Assembly (NCBI GenBank): GCA_913049615.1
Contig: CAJWZI010000104.1
Coordinates: forward strand, 1 to 6,300
Origin: an uncultured Alphaproteobacteria bacterium
GTDB lineage: Bacteria > Pseudomonadota > Alphaproteobacteria > GCA-2731375
DNA length: 6,300 nucleotides
Direction of reading: 5' to 3'
Positions within the stretch are counted from its first letter, which is position 1. Each line of letters starts with the position of its first letter. The notes beneath the pieces were generated by a model. That model saw only the letters and a list, made by a program, of their open reading frames with translations. It was not told the origin of the DNA and did not search any database. A program made the position numbers and the translations under genes. Shown one piece after another: positions 6,073-6,300 of the stretch.

Positions 6073-6300
6073 TCAGGAAGCTATACCGGCAAGAAAGCGA
6101 TCCAACTGATTGGCAAAACTCTGCCGGTCAGACTGACCAAATGGCAAGGGACCCCCTGTCTGTACGCCACTGCTTCGTAGCGTTGCCATAAAATCTCGCA
6201 TATTGAGTCGTTCGCGAATATTCTCTTCTGTATAAAGTTCTCCACGCGGGTTGATTGCCATACAACCCTGGGCGACCACCTCTGCCGCTAAAGGAATATC
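6073..6300 (-). CDS. C-terminal fragment of an unrecognised protein, cut by the right window edge
   Basis: The frame is open from the window edge to the TGA at 6075-6073, giving 75 residues and no need for an internal start; the GTG at 6279 and ATG at 6261 are simply internal codons. The fragment reads as genuine protein: a hydrophobic strand-like [13 protein letters not shown], then a charged helical stretch [18 protein letters not shown], a [10 protein letters not shown] turn, and a final amphipathic helix [14 protein letters not shown]. There is one cysteine, no membrane segment and no metal-binding motif. It ends 35 bases before the exporter start on the same strand, so it is probably the upstream operon partner. 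An alpha/beta fold is plausible from the strand-helix alternation, but I cannot assign a family. Confidence 0.7.
   Translation of the reverse strand, partial: DIPLAAEVVAQGCMAINPRGELYTEENIRERLNMRDFMATLRSSGVQTGGPLPFGQSDRQSFANQLDRFLAGIAS

Overview
The window looks like chromosomal DNA of a Gammaproteobacterium-like organism. GC is close to half by eye, genes are densely packed, and the proteins are proteobacterial in style (TauD-like dioxygenase, DHA2 drug-type exporter, c-type cytochrome). That placement is an inference; there is no rRNA or tRNA gene here to fix it. I see no mobile element and no CRISPR array.

Layout, left to right. (1) Positions 1-97, minus strand: the first 32 codons of a membrane protein that runs off the left edge, starting in a 4-base ATGA overlap with the next gene. 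(2) Positions 94-2457, minus: a 787-residue fusion with a thioredoxin-reductase-like FAD/NAD(P) module, two cyclic-nucleotide-binding domains and a 16-cysteine, four-cluster ferredoxin module. (3) Positions 2458-2882: a 425-base divergent intergenic region with two inverted repeats that could fold as RNA. (4) Positions 2883-3218, plus: a small exported monoheme cytochrome c. (5) Positions 3437-4300, plus: a TauD/TfdA-family Fe(II)/2-oxoglutarate dioxygenase with a non-ATG start. (6) Positions 4526-6037, minus: a 14-helix MFS exporter, convergent with the dioxygenase. (7) Positions 6073-6300, minus: the C-terminal 75 residues of an unrecognised protein, 35 bases upstream of the exporter and probably in its operon.

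How they may work together: the left half reads as a redox locus. The cytoplasmic flavo-iron-sulfur fusion could move electrons between NAD(P)H and its Fe-S chain under control of a cyclic nucleotide. The coupled membrane protein and the divergent periplasmic cytochrome are plausible partners, which is inferred only from position. The right half reads as ordinary accessory metabolism and export. The multidomain fusion and its coupled membrane partner are the most interesting part. I recognise the individual domains but cannot name a characterised protein with this architecture.
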